64,000 bases of DNA from Clostridia bacterium (GTDB lineage Bacteria > Bacillota > Clostridia > Lachnospirales > Lachnospiraceae), in NCBI GenBank assembly GCA_910575625.1, contig CAJTFD010000003.1, forward strand, positions 124,001 through 188,000, in the 5' to 3' direction. The stretch's first letter is position 1. Each line of letters opens with the position of its first letter. The notes below the pieces were generated by a model. It was not told where the DNA came from. It made no database searches and saw only the letters and a program-made list of their open reading frames with translations. Shown one piece after another: positions 8,306 through 17,798 of this stretch. The translations under genes and the position numbers were made by a program.

Positions 8306-9112
8306 TTACAACTCAAAATCCGCCGACAGACCTTCCGTCACCAGGCGGTATGTGCCGGAGGGCAGTTTTCCATACATGGTCAGGTCGTACGTCTCCTCCT
8401 GGGTCCTGCCAGGCGGGAGTATGCTGGCAATGTCCGCAAAACCGTGCTCTCCCGGCATGGGCGGTATCTCATACCAGACATCGTCCAACAGGACCTGGAG
8501 TGAAAAATATTCCCCGTAAGTCCATTCCTCATCCCCCTCATTTGAAAACGAGACAGTCACCGAATCTCCTGTCTGGGAGACCAGGCAAAGAGAGATATCT
8601 TCCGGCGCCAAGAGCTCTCTGGCAGGCGTGAGCAGCGGCGCGTACCATCCGTCTCCATCCTCACACAGGAACCGGGCGCAGGGCAGAACGGAGATCGTCT
8701 CCCACGTGTCGGGATCCTGCCAGTCATACTCCACAGCCAGGGCTTCAAAGTCATGATCAAGATCATAGACTTCACCCTCCTTCGTGATCCAGTACCCATC
8801 CGACCAGGCGGCCTGGACATCCTGCTCGTCTTTGCCCCCGATGCGGATCCCGTAGATCGGCAGCTTCACATCTGCAAGGGTGTGATCTTCCGCTTTTTGG
8901 ACCGGTACAGAAGCCAGGGCCTGCAGGATCTCCTTCTCTTCCTCACTGTCATAGAGAAATTTTCTTGTGGCTGTATGGCCATCGTAGATATACAGCTCCA
9001 TCGCACTGGTATCGGGTGAGGCATTTTCCAATAGTGTATTGTCTTGGCGTGCAGCTGCACATCCCACCAAAAACAGCAGGGATATGCCTATAAAAAACAA
9101 ACGGGCCTTCAT
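8306..9112 (-). CDS. Lipoprotein with C-terminal Ig-like domain
   Basis: Starts MKARLFFIGISLLFLVGC, with lipobox LVGC. An in-frame ATG at 9181 would add 23 residues, but AAGGAGG 9 bases before 9112 fixes this start. The middle is unrecognised. The last 90 residues (SVTVSFSNEGDEEWTYGEYF through the end) resemble a bacterial Ig-like domain often found in Clostridial lipoproteins. It lies between tmRNA and the barnase/barstar pair and is probably transcribed with that pair. Function unknown. Confidence 0.7.
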   Translation of the reverse strand: MKARLFFIGISLLFLVGCAAARQDNTLLENASPDTSAMELYIYDGHTATRKFLYDSEEEKEILQALASVPVQKAEDHTLADVKLPIYGIRIGGKDEQDVQAAWSDGYWITKEGEVYDLDHDFEALAVEYDWQDPDTWETISVLPCARFLCEDGDGWYAPLLTPARELLAPEDISLCLVSQTGDSVTVSFSNEGDEEWTYGEYFSLQVLLDDVWYEIPPMPGEHGFADIASILPPGRTQEETYDLTMYGKLPSGTYRLVTEGLSADFEL

Positions 9113-9201
9113 CACGGAGAGCCTCCTTATCAAGATCTTCTTTTTTGAAAAAGCCCAGGGCTGGCCTGGACTTTTCATCATCTTTCTATCTGCATTTTAA
9201 G

Positions 9202-9539
9202 TGGAGTAGACGAGAGTCGAACTCGTGTCCGAAAACCTATCCCATGTACTTCTACTATCATAGTCAGTTCTTTGACATTCCCTCCGCTGCCCGGGAACTA
9301 ACACCCTGACAGGTTCAGTAGCTTCATGATACGCCTACAGGCTCAAAGCTTTGCCCGCATCGTTTCCCACATGATCGACGCCAGGCCCTCGACGTGTGGG
9401 TGCGTCAAGGCTGACGAGCAGCACTTAGGCTGCTAACGCGTAATTTTCTTCTGCGTTTATATTTAGGTTTGCGATCTGACGCGTCGCCTGCGGATAGCTT
9501 CTCCATCTTCAAAGTCCCCGTCGAAACCGGTACTACCCC
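9202..9539 (-). ncRNA. ssrA: tmRNA (transfer-messenger RNA)
   Basis: The 5' end GGGGTAG (9539-9533) pairs with 3' CTACTCC (9209-9203). The tRNA-like 3' half contains GTTCGACTC. The internal frame at 9472-9425 encodes ANLNINAEENYALAA and a stop, a normal degradation tag ending in ALAA. The 3' CCA is not encoded: after the discriminator A the DNA reads CTT. It rescues ribosomes stalled on broken mRNA and tags their products for proteolysis. Its protein partner smpB lies just upstream in the same direction. Confidence 0.95.
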
Positions 9540-9553
9540 AGATTGTGATATCT

Positions 9554-9583
9554 ATTATACAGGACGGCACCGGTCTCCGTCAA
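9554..9583 (-). promoter_or_regulatory. Promoter of tmRNA
   Basis: On the minus strand TTGACG (9583-9578), an 18-base spacer and TATAAT (9559-9554) end 14 bases before the tmRNA 5' end. So ssrA has its own promoter as well as possible read-through from smpB. Confidence 0.7.
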
Positions 9584-9595
9584 GGATTTTTTTGC

Positions 9596-10066
9596 CTACC
9601 ACCGGCTTTTTTCCTTCAATTCCCTCTGTGCTTCCCGTTTCTGGTCTTTTTTTGCGATATCCTGGCGTTTGTCATACAATTTCTTGCCCCGGGCCACAGC
9701 AATCTCCACTTTGACCAGGCTTCCTTTGAAATATACCTGCAGCGGCACTAAAGTCAGACCCTTTTCCGCGATCTTGCGCTCCATCTTCCGGATCTCTTCC
9801 CGGTGCAGCAGTAATTTTTTTACCCGCAGGGGGTCTTTGTTAAAGATATTTCCTTTCTCGTAGGGGCTGATGTGCATCCCGTAGATGAACACTTCTCCCC
9901 GCTCTATCTTGACAAAAGACTCTTTGATGCTGCATTTGCCCATACGGAGGGATTTCACCTCCGTACCGGCAAGAGCCACCCCCGCCTCATATTTATCCTC
10001 TATAAAATAATCGTGGTAAGCCTTCTTATTATTGGCCACCATGCGGTTCCCCGCTCCTTTACCCAT
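9596..10066 (-). CDS. smpB: SsrA-binding protein SmpB
   Basis: 156 residues with the SmpB hallmarks: [27 protein letters not shown], with the beta-barrel core to about residue 120, and a basic C-terminal tail ([14 protein letters not shown] and following) that becomes helical in the mRNA channel. It binds tmRNA and delivers it to stalled ribosomes. AAAGGAG lies 7 bases before the ATG; a second in-frame Met at residue 9 is less likely. It lies 13 bases after rnr and just before ssrA. Confidence 0.95.
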   Translation of the reverse strand: MGKGAGNRMVANNKKAYHDYFIEDKYEAGVALAGTEVKSLRMGKCSIKESFVKIERGEVFIYGMHISPYEKGNIFNKDPLRVKKLLLHREEIRKMERKIAEKGLTLVPLQVYFKGSLVKVEIAVARGKKLYDKRQDIAKKDQKREAQRELKEKSRW

Positions 10067-10079
10067 AGCTTGCTCCTTT

Positions 10080-12227
10080 TTATCGATCGATCACAAAATC
10101 TATATTCCTCTGGTACAGATCCACGTCCACGACCCGGACCTTTACTTTATCTCCCAGAGCGTACGTCCGCCCGGTGGCTTCCCCCTCCAGACGGCCGTTT
10201 TCCCCATCGAATACATAATAGTCATCGTCCAGCGCGGTGACATGCACCAGACCCTCGATGGTGTTGGGCAGTTCCACATAAAGCCCCCAATTGGTCACAC
10301 CGGAGATCGTCCCCTCGAAGCTCTCTCCCATATGGCCCATCATGTATTCCGCTTTTTTCAGTTTCTCCACCTCACGCTCGGCCTCTTCCGCCCTCCGCTC
10401 CGCAGAGCTTGAGAGAGCCGCCACCTCATCCAGGATCGATGCGTAAGTCTCCTCTTTTTCCAGGTTCATCCGCCCCCGCAGTCTGTCCTTGATGATCCTG
10501 TGGATCTGCAGGTCCGGATAGCGGCGGATCGGAGATGTGAAATGGCAGTAATGGCTTAAAGCCAGTCCGAAATGCCCGCTGCACTCCACCGCATACCTGG
10601 CCTGCTGCATGGACCTTAGGGCAAGCCGGCTGACCAGAGCCTCATTGGGCTGCCCTTTTACCTTTTGCAGGATCTGCTGGATCTCCAGCGGGGAGATCTC
10701 CTTTTTCGCTTTCTGTATGGATATGCCCTGGCTGTGCAGGAGTGTGAGCAATCCCTCGATCTTATCCGGATCCGGATTTCCGTGGGTCCGGTATACGAAC
10801 GGGATCATGTCCTCGTAAAATTCCCTGGCCACCGTCTCATTTGCCAGGATCATAAAATCCTCGATCAGCTCCATCGCCCGGTTGTGTTCATACACATCCA
10901 CGGACAACGGCCGCCCGTCCCCGTCGATCGTGATCTTGCTCTCCGGGAAATTAAAATCGATGGAGCCCCTCTCCTGTCTCCGCCTGCGTATGAGCGCGGA
11001 CAGTTCATCCATCTTGTGAAAGAGCGGTCCCAGATCCTCGTACTCTCTGCAGACTTCCGGATCTGAACCGTCTAAGATCTTCTGTACGTTTGTGTAGGTC
11101 ATGCGCCGGTCCACACAGATGACTGTCTCCGCGATCTCGTGCGCGATCACATTCCCCTTTTCATCCACATCCATCAGGCAGCTGAGCGCCAGACGGTCCT
11201 CCCCGGCGTTCAGGGAACAGATCCCGTTGCTCAATTTTTCAGGCAGCATGGGGATCACCCGGTCCACCAGATAGACACTGGTCCCCCGCCGCAGCGCTTC
11301 CCGGTCCATGGCGCTGCCCCCCTGGACGTAATTGGCCACATCGGCGATATGCACGCCCAGATGGTAGATGCCCTCCTCCCAGGTCAGGGAGACCGCATCG
11401 TCCAGATCCTTGGAATCTTCCCCGTCGATGGTCACCATGGTCCATCCGCGGATGTCTTTACGCCCCTGGAAATCCCCCAAGATCAGCTCCTCGGAGATCC
11501 GCCCGGCCTGTCTTGCCACTTTATCCGAAAAATCTGTGGGGATGCCCAGGCTCTTCACAATGGAGAGCACATCCGTCCCCGGGTCGCCGCCGTGGCCTAA
11601 GATCTCTTTGATCTTGCCCTCCGGCCCCCGCCGCCTGGAGCCATAGCGGGTGATCATGGCCACCACTTTATCGCCCGTGACCGCACCCATGGAATCATTT
11701 CCGGGGATGAACAGGTCATGGCCCACTTTGGGATTGTCCGGCACCACAAAACCGTAATGTCTGCTCTTCTGATATGTCCCCACCAGCTCCCGGCAGCCGT
11801 GTTCTAAGATCTTGATCACGGTGCCTTCTTTTCGTTTGCCGTTTCCCTTTTCATTGAGAACGATGCGCACCCGGTCCTGGTCCATGGCCTGGTGTGTCTT
11901 TTCCTCGGGGATAAAGATATCCTCCTCCCCCTCCCCCACGTCCACAAATCCGAACCCCCTCGCGTGGCCGATGAATGTCCCTTCTATATAAGGCGCGTCC
12001 TCACCGGCCCCTATGCGGGCTTTTACACGGACATATGTGCCGTTGCTGTTGATCTGTGCATGGCCGTCCTTGACCAGCTCGTCCATCACCCGGTAGAGTT
12101 CTCTGCGCTTCGGCCGGGGGATGTCCAAAAGGGCCGCCAGCTCACGCAGCCGCATGGGCCGGTAAGATGGGTGGGCCAGCACATCCGCCATCATTTTTTT
12201 TCGTCGTTCCAACTGTCTTTTCTTCAT
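10080..12227 (-). CDS. rnr: Ribonuclease R
   Basis: A 715-residue 3'-5' exoribonuclease. Order: N-terminal winged-helix/basic region (1-60), two cold-shock domains (about 80-230), RNB catalytic core beginning with [16 protein letters not shown] (the acidic cluster that binds magnesium) and a C-terminal S1 domain (about 630-713). It degrades structured RNA and works with SmpB/tmRNA to clear defective messages. GAGGT precedes the ATG. It is separated from secG by a terminator-like hairpin, so expression may be partly uncoupled from secG. Confidence 0.95.
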   Translation of the reverse strand: MKKRQLERRKKMMADVLAHPSYRPMRLRELAALLDIPRPKRRELYRVMDELVKDGHAQINSNGTYVRVKARIGAGEDAPYIEGTFIGHARGFGFVDVGEGEEDIFIPEEKTHQAMDQDRVRIVLNEKGNGKRKEGTVIKILEHGCRELVGTYQKSRHYGFVVPDNPKVGHDLFIPGNDSMGAVTGDKVVAMITRYGSRRRGPEGKIKEILGHGGDPGTDVLSIVKSLGIPTDFSDKVARQAGRISEELILGDFQGRKDIRGWTMVTIDGEDSKDLDDAVSLTWEEGIYHLGVHIADVANYVQGGSAMDREALRRGTSVYLVDRVIPMLPEKLSNGICSLNAGEDRLALSCLMDVDEKGNVIAHEIAETVICVDRRMTYTNVQKILDGSDPEVCREYEDLGPLFHKMDELSALIRRRRQERGSIDFNFPESKITIDGDGRPLSVDVYEHNRAMELIEDFMILANETVAREFYEDMIPFVYRTHGNPDPDKIEGLLTLLHSQGISIQKAKKEISPLEIQQILQKVKGQPNEALVSRLALRSMQQARYAVECSGHFGLALSHYCHFTSPIRRYPDLQIHRIIKDRLRGRMNLEKEETYASILDEVAALSSSAERRAEEAEREVEKLKKAEYMMGHMGESFEGTISGVTNWGLYVELPNTIEGLVHVTALDDDYYVFDGENGRLEGEATGRTYALGDKVKVRVVDVDLYQRNIDFVIDR

Positions 12228-12254
12228 CTTTACCTCTATGATCTATATGATAAA

Positions 12255-12283
12255 AGCACCCTTGTCTGTGATACAAGAGTGCT
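12255..12283 (-). terminator. Intrinsic terminator or attenuator between secG and rnr
   Basis: On the minus strand AGCACTCTTGT (12283-12273), a 7-base loop and ACAAGGGTGCT (12265-12255) form an 11-bp stem with one G-U pair, followed by TTTTAT. It sits inside the 61-base secG-rnr gap. Confidence 0.65.
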
Positions 12284-12288
12284 CCTCC

Positions 12289-12525
12289 TTAAAAACTCAT
12301 GTTCAAAACCGCAGCCAGTATGAAAAATAACGCTGCCATGATCTTGGTGGCAGTGATCAGCTTTCCCTCCATGGAACGGCCTTTATTCTTGCCCCAATAG
12401 GTATCTGCAGCACCGGCTATGGCGCCCAGTCCCTGCTGTTTCCCTTCCTGCATCAGCACGACCACAGTCAATGCTATACAGTCCAGTGCGAAGAGGACTG
12501 TCAAGATGATCCTTAAAATCTCCAT
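12289..12525 (-). CDS. secG: Preprotein translocase subunit SecG
   Basis: A small protein with two transmembrane helices (about 3-22 and 53-75) flanking the conserved loop VLMQEGKQQGLGAIAGAADTYW, typical of SecG, which helps SecYEG export. A GTG four codons upstream overlaps the AGGAGG, so the ATG at 12525 (spacing about 11) is the start. The usual Firmicute order secG-rnr-smpB-ssrA is kept. Confidence 0.9.
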   Translation of the reverse strand: MEILRIILTVLFALDCIALTVVVLMQEGKQQGLGAIAGAADTYWGKNKGRSMEGKLITATKIMAALFFILAAVLNMSF

Positions 12526-12560
12526 TTGAAATCGCACCTCCCTAATACCAATTACGGTTC

Positions 12561-12589
12561 ATTGTACCACAGTGCGGGGAGGATCGCAA
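12561..12589 (-). promoter_or_regulatory. Promoter of secG
   Basis: On the minus strand TTGCGA (12589-12584), a 17-base spacer and TACAAT (12566-12561), 36 bases before the secG ATG. It gives secG-rnr-smpB a start site independent of eno. Confidence 0.5.
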
Positions 12590-12604
12590 CTCCTATTTTG
12601 GTTT

Positions 12605-13942
12605 CTATTTGGGAACTTCCATATTCACAAACGGATGATCGTAGCAGGCCATTTTCCCCAACTGGTCCTCAATGCGCAAAAGCTGGTTGTATTTGGCATT
12701 CCTGTCTGACCTGCAGGGCGCGCCGGTCTTGATCTGCCCGGCTCCTGTGGCCACCGCCAGGTCTGCGATAAAGGGATCTTCCGTCTCCCCGGACCTGTGG
12801 GAGATCACGGCTTTGTACCCGGCTTTGTGGGCCATCTCCACCGCATCCAGGGCCTCCGATAAAGTCCCGATCTGGTTTAATTTTACTAAGATCGCATTGG
12901 CCACCTGGAGCTTGATGCCGCAGGAGAGCCTCTTGATATTTGTGACGAACAGATCGTCCCCCACCAACTGGATCCGCTCGCCCAGCTCCTCGGTCATATA
13001 CTTCCAGCCGTCCCAGTCGTCCTCGTGGAGGCCGTCCTCGATGGATATGATCGGGAACTCATCCACCAGTTCTCTGTAATACTCCACCAGTTCCTTTCCT
13101 GTGCGCAGGACCGTTTCCCCCTTCATCTGGGATTCTCCCGGAAAACGGTAGACATCCTTTTCCTTATCGTACAGCTCGCTGGCTGCCGCGTCAATGGCGA
13201 TGCAGATGTCTTCCTTCGGACGGTATCCGGCGCGCTCGATGGCCCGGATGATCAGGGAGAGGATCGCGTGGGAATCCGGCAGGTCCGGCGCAAATCCTCC
13301 TTCATCCCCCACAGCGGTGGAGAGTTTTTCCTGTTTTAAGATGATCTTCAGAAACTGGTAGACCTCCGCGCACATCCGCAGACCGTCGTGGAAACTCTCC
13401 GCCCCCACCGGCATGATCATGAACTCCTGCAAGTCCACCGTGTTATCCGCATGCACGCCCCCGTTTAGGATGTTCATCATGGGAACGGGCATCCTCTTGG
13501 CGTGGATCCCGCCTATATACCGGAACAAGGGCAGCTTCAGCGCGGCGGCGGCAGCCCGGGCGACCGCCAGGGATACGCCCAGCATGGCATTGGCGCCTAT
13601 ATTGCTCTTATTTTCCGTCCCGTCTGTCTCCAGCAATAGGAAATCTATGGCGTTTTGGTCCAGGGCATTTTCTCCCAGGATCGCGTCCGCCAGTTTTGTA
13701 TTCACGTTGGAGACTGCCTTCTCCACGCCCAGACCCACATATTCTTTTTTGTTCCCATCCCTTAACTCCATGGCCTCGAATTTCCCGGTGGATGCCCCGG
13801 AGGGGACCATGGCCCGGCCGGTGGTGCCGTTGACGCCCACGATGCCCTCTCCCACGGTGACTTCCACTTCCACCGTGGGATTTCCCCTGGAGTCCAGCAC
13901 TTGTCTCGCGTGTACCCTTCTGATCGGCAAATATCGGTACAT
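12605..13942 (-). CDS. eno: Enolase
   Basis: 445 residues starting [21 protein letters not shown] longer frame to 14023 is rejected because CAGGAGG lies 8 bases before 13942. Family motifs: SGASTG near the N-terminus, [19 protein letters not shown] and VGDDLFVTN (metal and catalytic region), and HRSGETEDP near the C-terminus. It converts 2-phosphoglycerate to phosphoenolpyruvate. Four other glycolytic genes (gpmI, tpiA, pgk, gap) lie 2-9 kb away on the same strand in separate operons. Confidence 0.95.
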   Translation of the reverse strand: MYRYLPIRRVHARQVLDSRGNPTVEVEVTVGEGIVGVNGTTGRAMVPSGASTGKFEAMELRDGNKKEYVGLGVEKAVSNVNTKLADAILGENALDQNAIDFLLLETDGTENKSNIGANAMLGVSLAVARAAAAALKLPLFRYIGGIHAKRMPVPMMNILNGGVHADNTVDLQEFMIMPVGAESFHDGLRMCAEVYQFLKIILKQEKLSTAVGDEGGFAPDLPDSHAILSLIIRAIERAGYRPKEDICIAIDAAASELYDKEKDVYRFPGESQMKGETVLRTGKELVEYYRELVDEFPIISIEDGLHEDDWDGWKYMTEELGERIQLVGDDLFVTNIKRLSCGIKLQVANAILVKLNQIGTLSEALDAVEMAHKAGYKAVISHRSGETEDPFIADLAVATGAGQIKTGAPCRSDRNAKYNQLLRIEDQLGKMACYDHPFVNMEVPK

Positions 13943-13984
13943 AGATACAACCTCCTGTATATTAAAATTGAAGATGTGATGATC

Positions 13985-14010
13985 TTTTCCGAGGATAGTA
14001 TCTCCGAAAA
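13985..14010. promoter_or_regulatory. Imperfect dyad upstream of eno
   Basis: TTTTCCGAGGATA is followed after GTA by the near-reverse-complement TCTCCGAAAA. It lies 43-68 bases before the eno start in the eno/Uma2 divergent gap. Either a 5'-UTR hairpin or an operator; no regulator is assigned. Confidence 0.3.
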
Positions 14011-14124
14011 TAGGCCGATACATACATGGCCGGATGACCGCCCGAGAACATGATAAATTTTCCTAATGAAATTTTTTTATGAAATCCTTTGTTGGATATT
14101 GTTAAATGGCAGCAGACATGATCA

Positions 14125-14153
14125 TTGACTTTTTATCCATGTTACGTTATAAT
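14125..14153 (+). promoter_or_regulatory. Promoter of the first Uma2 gene
   Basis: TTGACT (14125-14130), a 17-base spacer and TATAAT (14148-14153), 41 bases before the ATG at 14194. A near-consensus sigma-A site. Confidence 0.65.
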
Positions 14154-14193
14154 CTGTCCAAGATCCAGCTATACCGCGTCTAAGGAGGCTCCC

Positions 14194-14736
14194 ATGGCAT
14201 CACCACAGGAAAAACTCTATACCATCCAAGATATATATGCACTTCCAAACGGCAAACGTGCTGAACTGATCGACGGCCGGATCTATATGATGGCGCCGCC
14301 CAGCGCCTGCCACCAGGACATCATCTTTTCCATTTCCCGTAAGATCGCAGACTACATCGATGCACACAGAGGCGACTGTAAGATCTACCTCGCCCCCTAC
14401 GCCGTATTCCTGAACGCGGATGACAGAAACTACGTGGAACCTGACATCTCGGTCATCTGCGACAGGTCCAAACTGGACGACCGGGGCTGTATCGGGGCAC
14501 CGGACTGGGTGATCGAAGTCGCGTCTCCCAGCACCGAACGGATGGACTACGGGATCAAGCTCTTTAAATACCGTTCCGCCGGAGTGCGGGAGTATTGGAT
14601 CGTAAATCCTATGAAACGCGCCGTAAATGTCTTTGATCTGGCCTGCGGCAATGCATCGGCCTTGTACGCCTTTGATGATGAGATCCCCGCCTGTATCTAT
14701 GAGGGTCTGACGATCAACATCCAGGGACTCTTATGA
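14194..14736 (+). CDS. Uma2-family (DUF820) putative endonuclease-fold protein
   Basis: 180 residues from the ATG at 14194; TAAGGAGG lies 7 bases upstream, so an in-frame ATG at 14125 is rejected. The pattern fits Uma2/DUF820: YTIQDIYALPNGKRAELIDG at the start, VEPDISVICDRSKLDDRG with the conserved PD, then PDWVIEVASPST (E-x-x-SPST) and REYWIVNP. The fold is PD-(D/E)xK nuclease-like; the cellular role is not established. A second member lies at 33606-34166. Both are followed, in the same relative orientation, by the dispersed hairpin element. Confidence 0.85.
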   Translation: MASPQEKLYTIQDIYALPNGKRAELIDGRIYMMAPPSACHQDIIFSISRKIADYIDAHRGDCKIYLAPYAVFLNADDRNYVEPDISVICDRSKLDDRGCIGAPDWVIEVASPSTERMDYGIKLFKYRSAGVREYWIVNPMKRAVNVFDLACGNASALYAFDDEIPACIYEGLTINIQGLL

Positions 14737-14820
14737 GACACAACGGCAGAATCTGCTAAACACCAGGATGCGCGCGCTGCCCGCCGATCAGGGACGTTCC
14801 AAAAATGTGTAAAAAATGCG

Positions 14821-14849
14821 TTGATAACAGATCATAAAAAGACTATAAT
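14821..14849 (+). promoter_or_regulatory. Promoter of the 58-residue protein gene
   Basis: TTGATA (14821-14826), 17 bases, TATAAT (14844-14849), 53 bases before the ATG at 14902. Confidence 0.6.
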
Positions 14850-14901
14850 AATATCATCAGACAATCCCGATAGATCTGAAATACAGAAGGGGGAGGTAAG
14901 G

Positions 14902-15078
14902 ATGGAAGATATGGGGATGACAAACGAACAGTGGTATGCAGATATAAGGAACCAGATTGAGGATTGGGAAGATGTCCGGGAGCTGATCCAACAGACACCG
15001 GACAGTCCGGAAAAAGAATTGGCCCTGAAGAAGATCGATCGGACCTTAAGGCGGTTACGCGAAAATCTAGAGAAATAA
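14902..15078 (+). CDS. Small acidic helical protein, 58 residues
   Basis: Starts MEDMGMTNEQWYADIRNQIE after GGGGGAGG at good spacing; an earlier in-frame start at 14821 overlaps the promoter. It is highly charged and probably all helical, with NEQWYADIRNQIEDWEDVRE, a PDSPEKELALKKID turn and a basic C-terminal helix. No signal peptide or membrane segment. Family unknown; it has its own near-consensus promoter, which supports expression. Confidence 0.65.
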   Translation: MEDMGMTNEQWYADIRNQIEDWEDVRELIQQTPDSPEKELALKKIDRTLRRLRENLEK

Positions 15079-15081
15079 AAT

Positions 15082-15156
15082 GCCTGCCGTTTTAAGACAG
15101 CGTTTTTAGGAGCCGGGGGAGATTGCGATCTCCCCCGACGCTTTTGGTACTTTTGC
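15082..15156 (-). repeat. Dispersed hairpin element, copy A (core only)
   Basis: The reverse complement matches the core of copies B and C: AGTACCAAAAGCG, a GC hairpin, then AAAACGCTGTC. The hairpin is CGGGGGAGAT (15114-15123), loop TGCG, ATCTCCCCCG (15128-15137). The outer half of the element is absent. It lies directly after the 58-residue gene on the plus strand. Confidence 0.7.
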
Positions 15157-15220
15157 CGTTTCATTTTTTAAAAGAAATATCTATTTTTTGTCCTTCATAA
15201 AATTTTATATTTAGAAATCC

Positions 15221-15249
15221 TTTACACCCCGTCGCCCAGCCGTTATAAT
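15221..15249 (+). promoter_or_regulatory. Promoter of the 60-residue protein gene
   Basis: TTTACA (15221-15226), 17 bases, TATAAT (15244-15249), 27 bases before the ATG at 15277. Confidence 0.6.
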
Positions 15250-15276
15250 ATCTCTTATAGAAAGGCGGTGGCATAT

Positions 15277-15459
15277 ATGTCTGAGAAAGAGATGATCAAG
15301 ATATCTGTGGAAGAATTTGCAAGACTGCAGAGTTATATGCTGGTCTGTGAAAAAGAGTCCGAAGCATATAAGCTAATGAAAGGCCGTTACATCGAATTGA
15401 AAGTGATCCTGACAACTTCCGGGGTCAACATCACGGAATTGGACAGGATAAAAGAATGA
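15277..15459 (+). CDS. Small protein sharing a C-terminal motif with the 40678 gene
   Basis: 60 residues from the ATG at 15277, AGGCGG about 9 bases upstream (an in-frame GTG at 15268 is too close to that site). The last half reads YIELKVILTTSGVNITELD then RIKE. The protein at 40678-40869 ends YLSLKALLTVAGVNLTDID then KIKE. About 14 of 23 positions are identical, while the N-terminal halves differ. Predicted helical and soluble. No family recognised. Confidence 0.7.
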   Translation: MSEKEMIKISVEEFARLQSYMLVCEKESEAYKLMKGRYIELKVILTTSGVNITELDRIKE

Positions 15460-15569
15460 TCGAAATAGCTTGCAGATGGGTTTGGGCTATGATACACTAG
15501 AATATAGAAAAAAGAATGACCGCCATAGTATACCCATGGGGTACAAAGTGGTTGACCTGGAAACAACAT

Positions 15570-15615
15570 AGAAAAACCACCCTGTTTCTCGTCAAAGTTT
15601 GAGGGTGGTTTTTCT
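15570..15615. terminator. Bidirectional terminator hairpin
   Basis: AGAAAAACCACCCT (15570-15583) and AGGGTGGTTTTTCT (15602-15615) are perfect reverse complements of 14 bases with an 18-base loop and T-runs both ways. It lies downstream of the small gene and converges on greA. Confidence 0.8.
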
Positions 15616-15690
15616 ATCTATGCTTTAATGCTCTGCGATCAATGACATATCAAAATATATGAATGTCACTGTGATCTATCCAAAGATTAA

Positions 15691-15739
15691 AAAGGCAGCA
15701 GGTAAATAGATATTTCACTCCATTTTACCTGCCGCCTTT
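15691..15739 (-). terminator. Terminator of the hom-gpmI-greA operon
   Basis: Arms at 15691-15706 and 15724-15739 pair over 16 bases with one mismatch. On the minus strand the stem is followed by TTTTTAATC. It begins 12 bases after the greA stop. Confidence 0.75.
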
Positions 15740-15751
15740 TTTCACCCGTCT

Positions 15752-16258
15752 TTAGAAACTCCGGATGGCATCCTCTTCCCCGTCCGCCGCCTTCTCGATA
15801 CGTCTGATGATCACGTCGTATCCCGCGGACTCATTGACTTTCACGTGGACCTTATCCCCCACCTTATGCCCCAGGAGGGCTTTCCCCAGCGGCGATTCCA
15901 CACTGATCCTGCCATCCAGGGAATTTCCCCGGATGGAGGTGACCAGTTTATAGACTTCTGTCTCATCGTCCTCTTCAAAGTAGACTTCCACCTTGTTATT
16001 GAGCCCCACCTCATCCTCCTGGGACTCATCTGTGATGATGCGGGCGGTCTTTAACATCCGCTCCAGATAACGGATCCTGCTCTCATTTTTGTTTTTGTCT
16101 TTTTTTGCCGCATGGTACTCGAAGTTCTCGCTCAAGTCCCCGTGGGCCCGGGCCTCTTTGACCGCCTCCAGGGCTTCCTTTCGCACCACCAGTTTCCGGT
16201 ATTCAATCTCTTCTTGTATCTTCTTTACGTCTTCTTCTGTCAGCTGCTCTCTCATCAT
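15752..16258 (-). CDS. greA: Transcription elongation factor GreA
   Basis: 168 residues. An N-terminal coiled coil (about 1-78, with RKLVVRKEALEAVKEARAHG and GDLSENFEYHAAKK, the acidic tip that reaches the polymerase active site) is followed by an FKBP-like domain (EVYKLVTSIRG, ISVESPLGKALLGHKVGD). It rescues backtracked RNA polymerase by transcript cleavage. The start ATG overlaps the gpmI stop (ATGA). Usual length about 157; the few extra N-terminal residues are unremarkable. Confidence 0.93.
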   Translation of the reverse strand: MMREQLTEEDVKKIQEEIEYRKLVVRKEALEAVKEARAHGDLSENFEYHAAKKDKNKNESRIRYLERMLKTARIITDESQEDEVGLNNKVEVYFEEDDETEVYKLVTSIRGNSLDGRISVESPLGKALLGHKVGDKVHVKVNESAGYDVIIRRIEKAADGEEDAIRSF

Positions 16259-17796
16259 CCGCGCACCAGCAAAGATTCCCCTGTCATTTCTTTTGGCTGT
16301 TCCATCTCCATCAGATCGATCAGCGTGGGAACGATATCCGCCAGTCTGCCGCCTTCACGCAGAGAATAGGACGGATCCGCATTGACTAAGATAAATGGCA
16401 CCGGATTCGTGGTATGGGCTGTAAAAGGCTCACGGCTCTCGTAGTCGATCATCTGCTCCGCATTTCCATGATCCGCGCAGATCAGCATCTGACCGCCGGC
16501 TTTTTTGACAGCATTGACCGCCTTGCCCACACAAGCATCCACCGTCTCGATGGCCTGGATGGCTGCGGCCTCGACACCGGTATGCCCCACCATGTCCGGA
16601 TTGGCAAAATTGCAGATGACCACATCGTATTTCTCAGATCCGATGGCCTCCACCAGTTTTTCGCACACTTCCGGCGCGCTCATCTCCGGCTGCAGGTCAT
16701 AGGTGGCCACCTTGGGGGAATTGACCAGGATACGGTCCTCACCCGGATTGGGTTCCTCCTTGCCTCCGTTGAAGAAGAATGTCACATGGGCGTATTTCTC
16801 CGTCTCCGCGATCCTCGCCTGCGTCATGTGATGAGCGGCCAGGTACTCCCCGAAGGTATTGAGGATCTCTTCCTTATGGAAAGCGACCAGTTTGTTTTCA
16901 ATAGTATCGTCGTAATCTGTAAAACACACGTATGTCAATCCCAGTTTCTTCTCCCGGGCAAATCCTTTGAAATCCTCGTCCACAAACGCCCGCGTGATCT
17001 CCCTTGCACGGTCCGGACGGAAGTTGAAAAAGACCACGGAATCCCCGTCCTGGACGACGGCGGCCGGCTTGCCCTCCCGGGTGACCACGATGGGTTCCAC
17101 AAACTCATCGGTGACCTCCGCCTCATAAGACTCTTTCACGGCGCAGACCGGGCAGGCGGCTTCTTTTCCCTCGCCCTGGGTCAGAGCTCTGTACGCGTGC
17201 TCCACCCGCTCCCAGCGGTTATCCCGGTCCATGGCATAATAACGGCCCATGACAGTGGCGATCTCACCCACACCGATCTTCTCCATCTCGTCTTTCAGTT
17301 CTTTTATATAGTCCTTGCCGGACGCGGGGGGCGTATCCCGCCCGTCCAGGAAGCAGTGTACATAGACCTTGGACAGACCTTCCCTTTTTGCCAGCTCCAG
17401 CAGTCCATACAGATGGGTGTTGTGGCTGTGCACACCGCCGTCGGATAACAGTCCCATACAATGTAACGCCGTGCCTTTTTCCCGGACGTTTTTGACCGCC
17501 TGCAACAAGGCTTCGTTTTTGAAAAAATCTCCGTCCTGGATCTCTTTCGTGATCCTGGTCAGCTCCTGGTATACGATGCGGCCTGCGCCCATATTCAGGT
17601 GGCCCACCTCGGAGTTGCCCATCTGGCCCTCGGGAAGGCCCACGGCCATGCCGCTGGCGGAACCTTTTACAAAAGGATACTGGGCCATCAGCTGGTCCAT
17701 ATTCGGCGTTTTTGCCTGGCTGACGGCATTGGCCTCGCTCTTTTCATTCAGGCCGTAGCCGTCCAGGATGATCAAAACGGTTGGTTTTTTACGCAT
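16255..17796 (-). CDS. gpmI: 2,3-bisphosphoglycerate-independent phosphoglycerate mutase
   Basis: 513 residues starting MRKKPTVLIILDGYGLNEKS. AAAGGAG lies 7 bases before 17796 and only 1 base before an upstream ATG at 17802, so 17796 is preferred. Alkaline-phosphatase-superfamily motifs: metal Asp12, and Ser62 in GQMGNSEVGH, the phospho-serine nucleophile. ADHGNAEQM near the C-terminus carries metal ligands. It interconverts 3- and 2-phosphoglycerate. It sits between hom and greA, a short tight operon, rather than with gap-pgk-tpiA. Confidence 0.95.
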   Translation of the reverse strand: MRKKPTVLIILDGYGLNEKSEANAVSQAKTPNMDQLMAQYPFVKGSASGMAVGLPEGQMGNSEVGHLNMGAGRIVYQELTRITKEIQDGDFFKNEALLQAVKNVREKGTALHCMGLLSDGGVHSHNTHLYGLLELAKREGLSKVYVHCFLDGRDTPPASGKDYIKELKDEMEKIGVGEIATVMGRYYAMDRDNRWERVEHAYRALTQGEGKEAACPVCAVKESYEAEVTDEFVEPIVVTREGKPAAVVQDGDSVVFFNFRPDRAREITRAFVDEDFKGFAREKKLGLTYVCFTDYDDTIENKLVAFHKEEILNTFGEYLAAHHMTQARIAETEKYAHVTFFFNGGKEEPNPGEDRILVNSPKVATYDLQPEMSAPEVCEKLVEAIGSEKYDVVICNFANPDMVGHTGVEAAAIQAIETVDACVGKAVNAVKKAGGQMLICADHGNAEQMIDYESREPFTAHTTNPVPFILVNADPSYSLREGGRLADIVPTLIDLMEMEQPKEMTGESLLVRG

Positions 17797-17798
17797 TC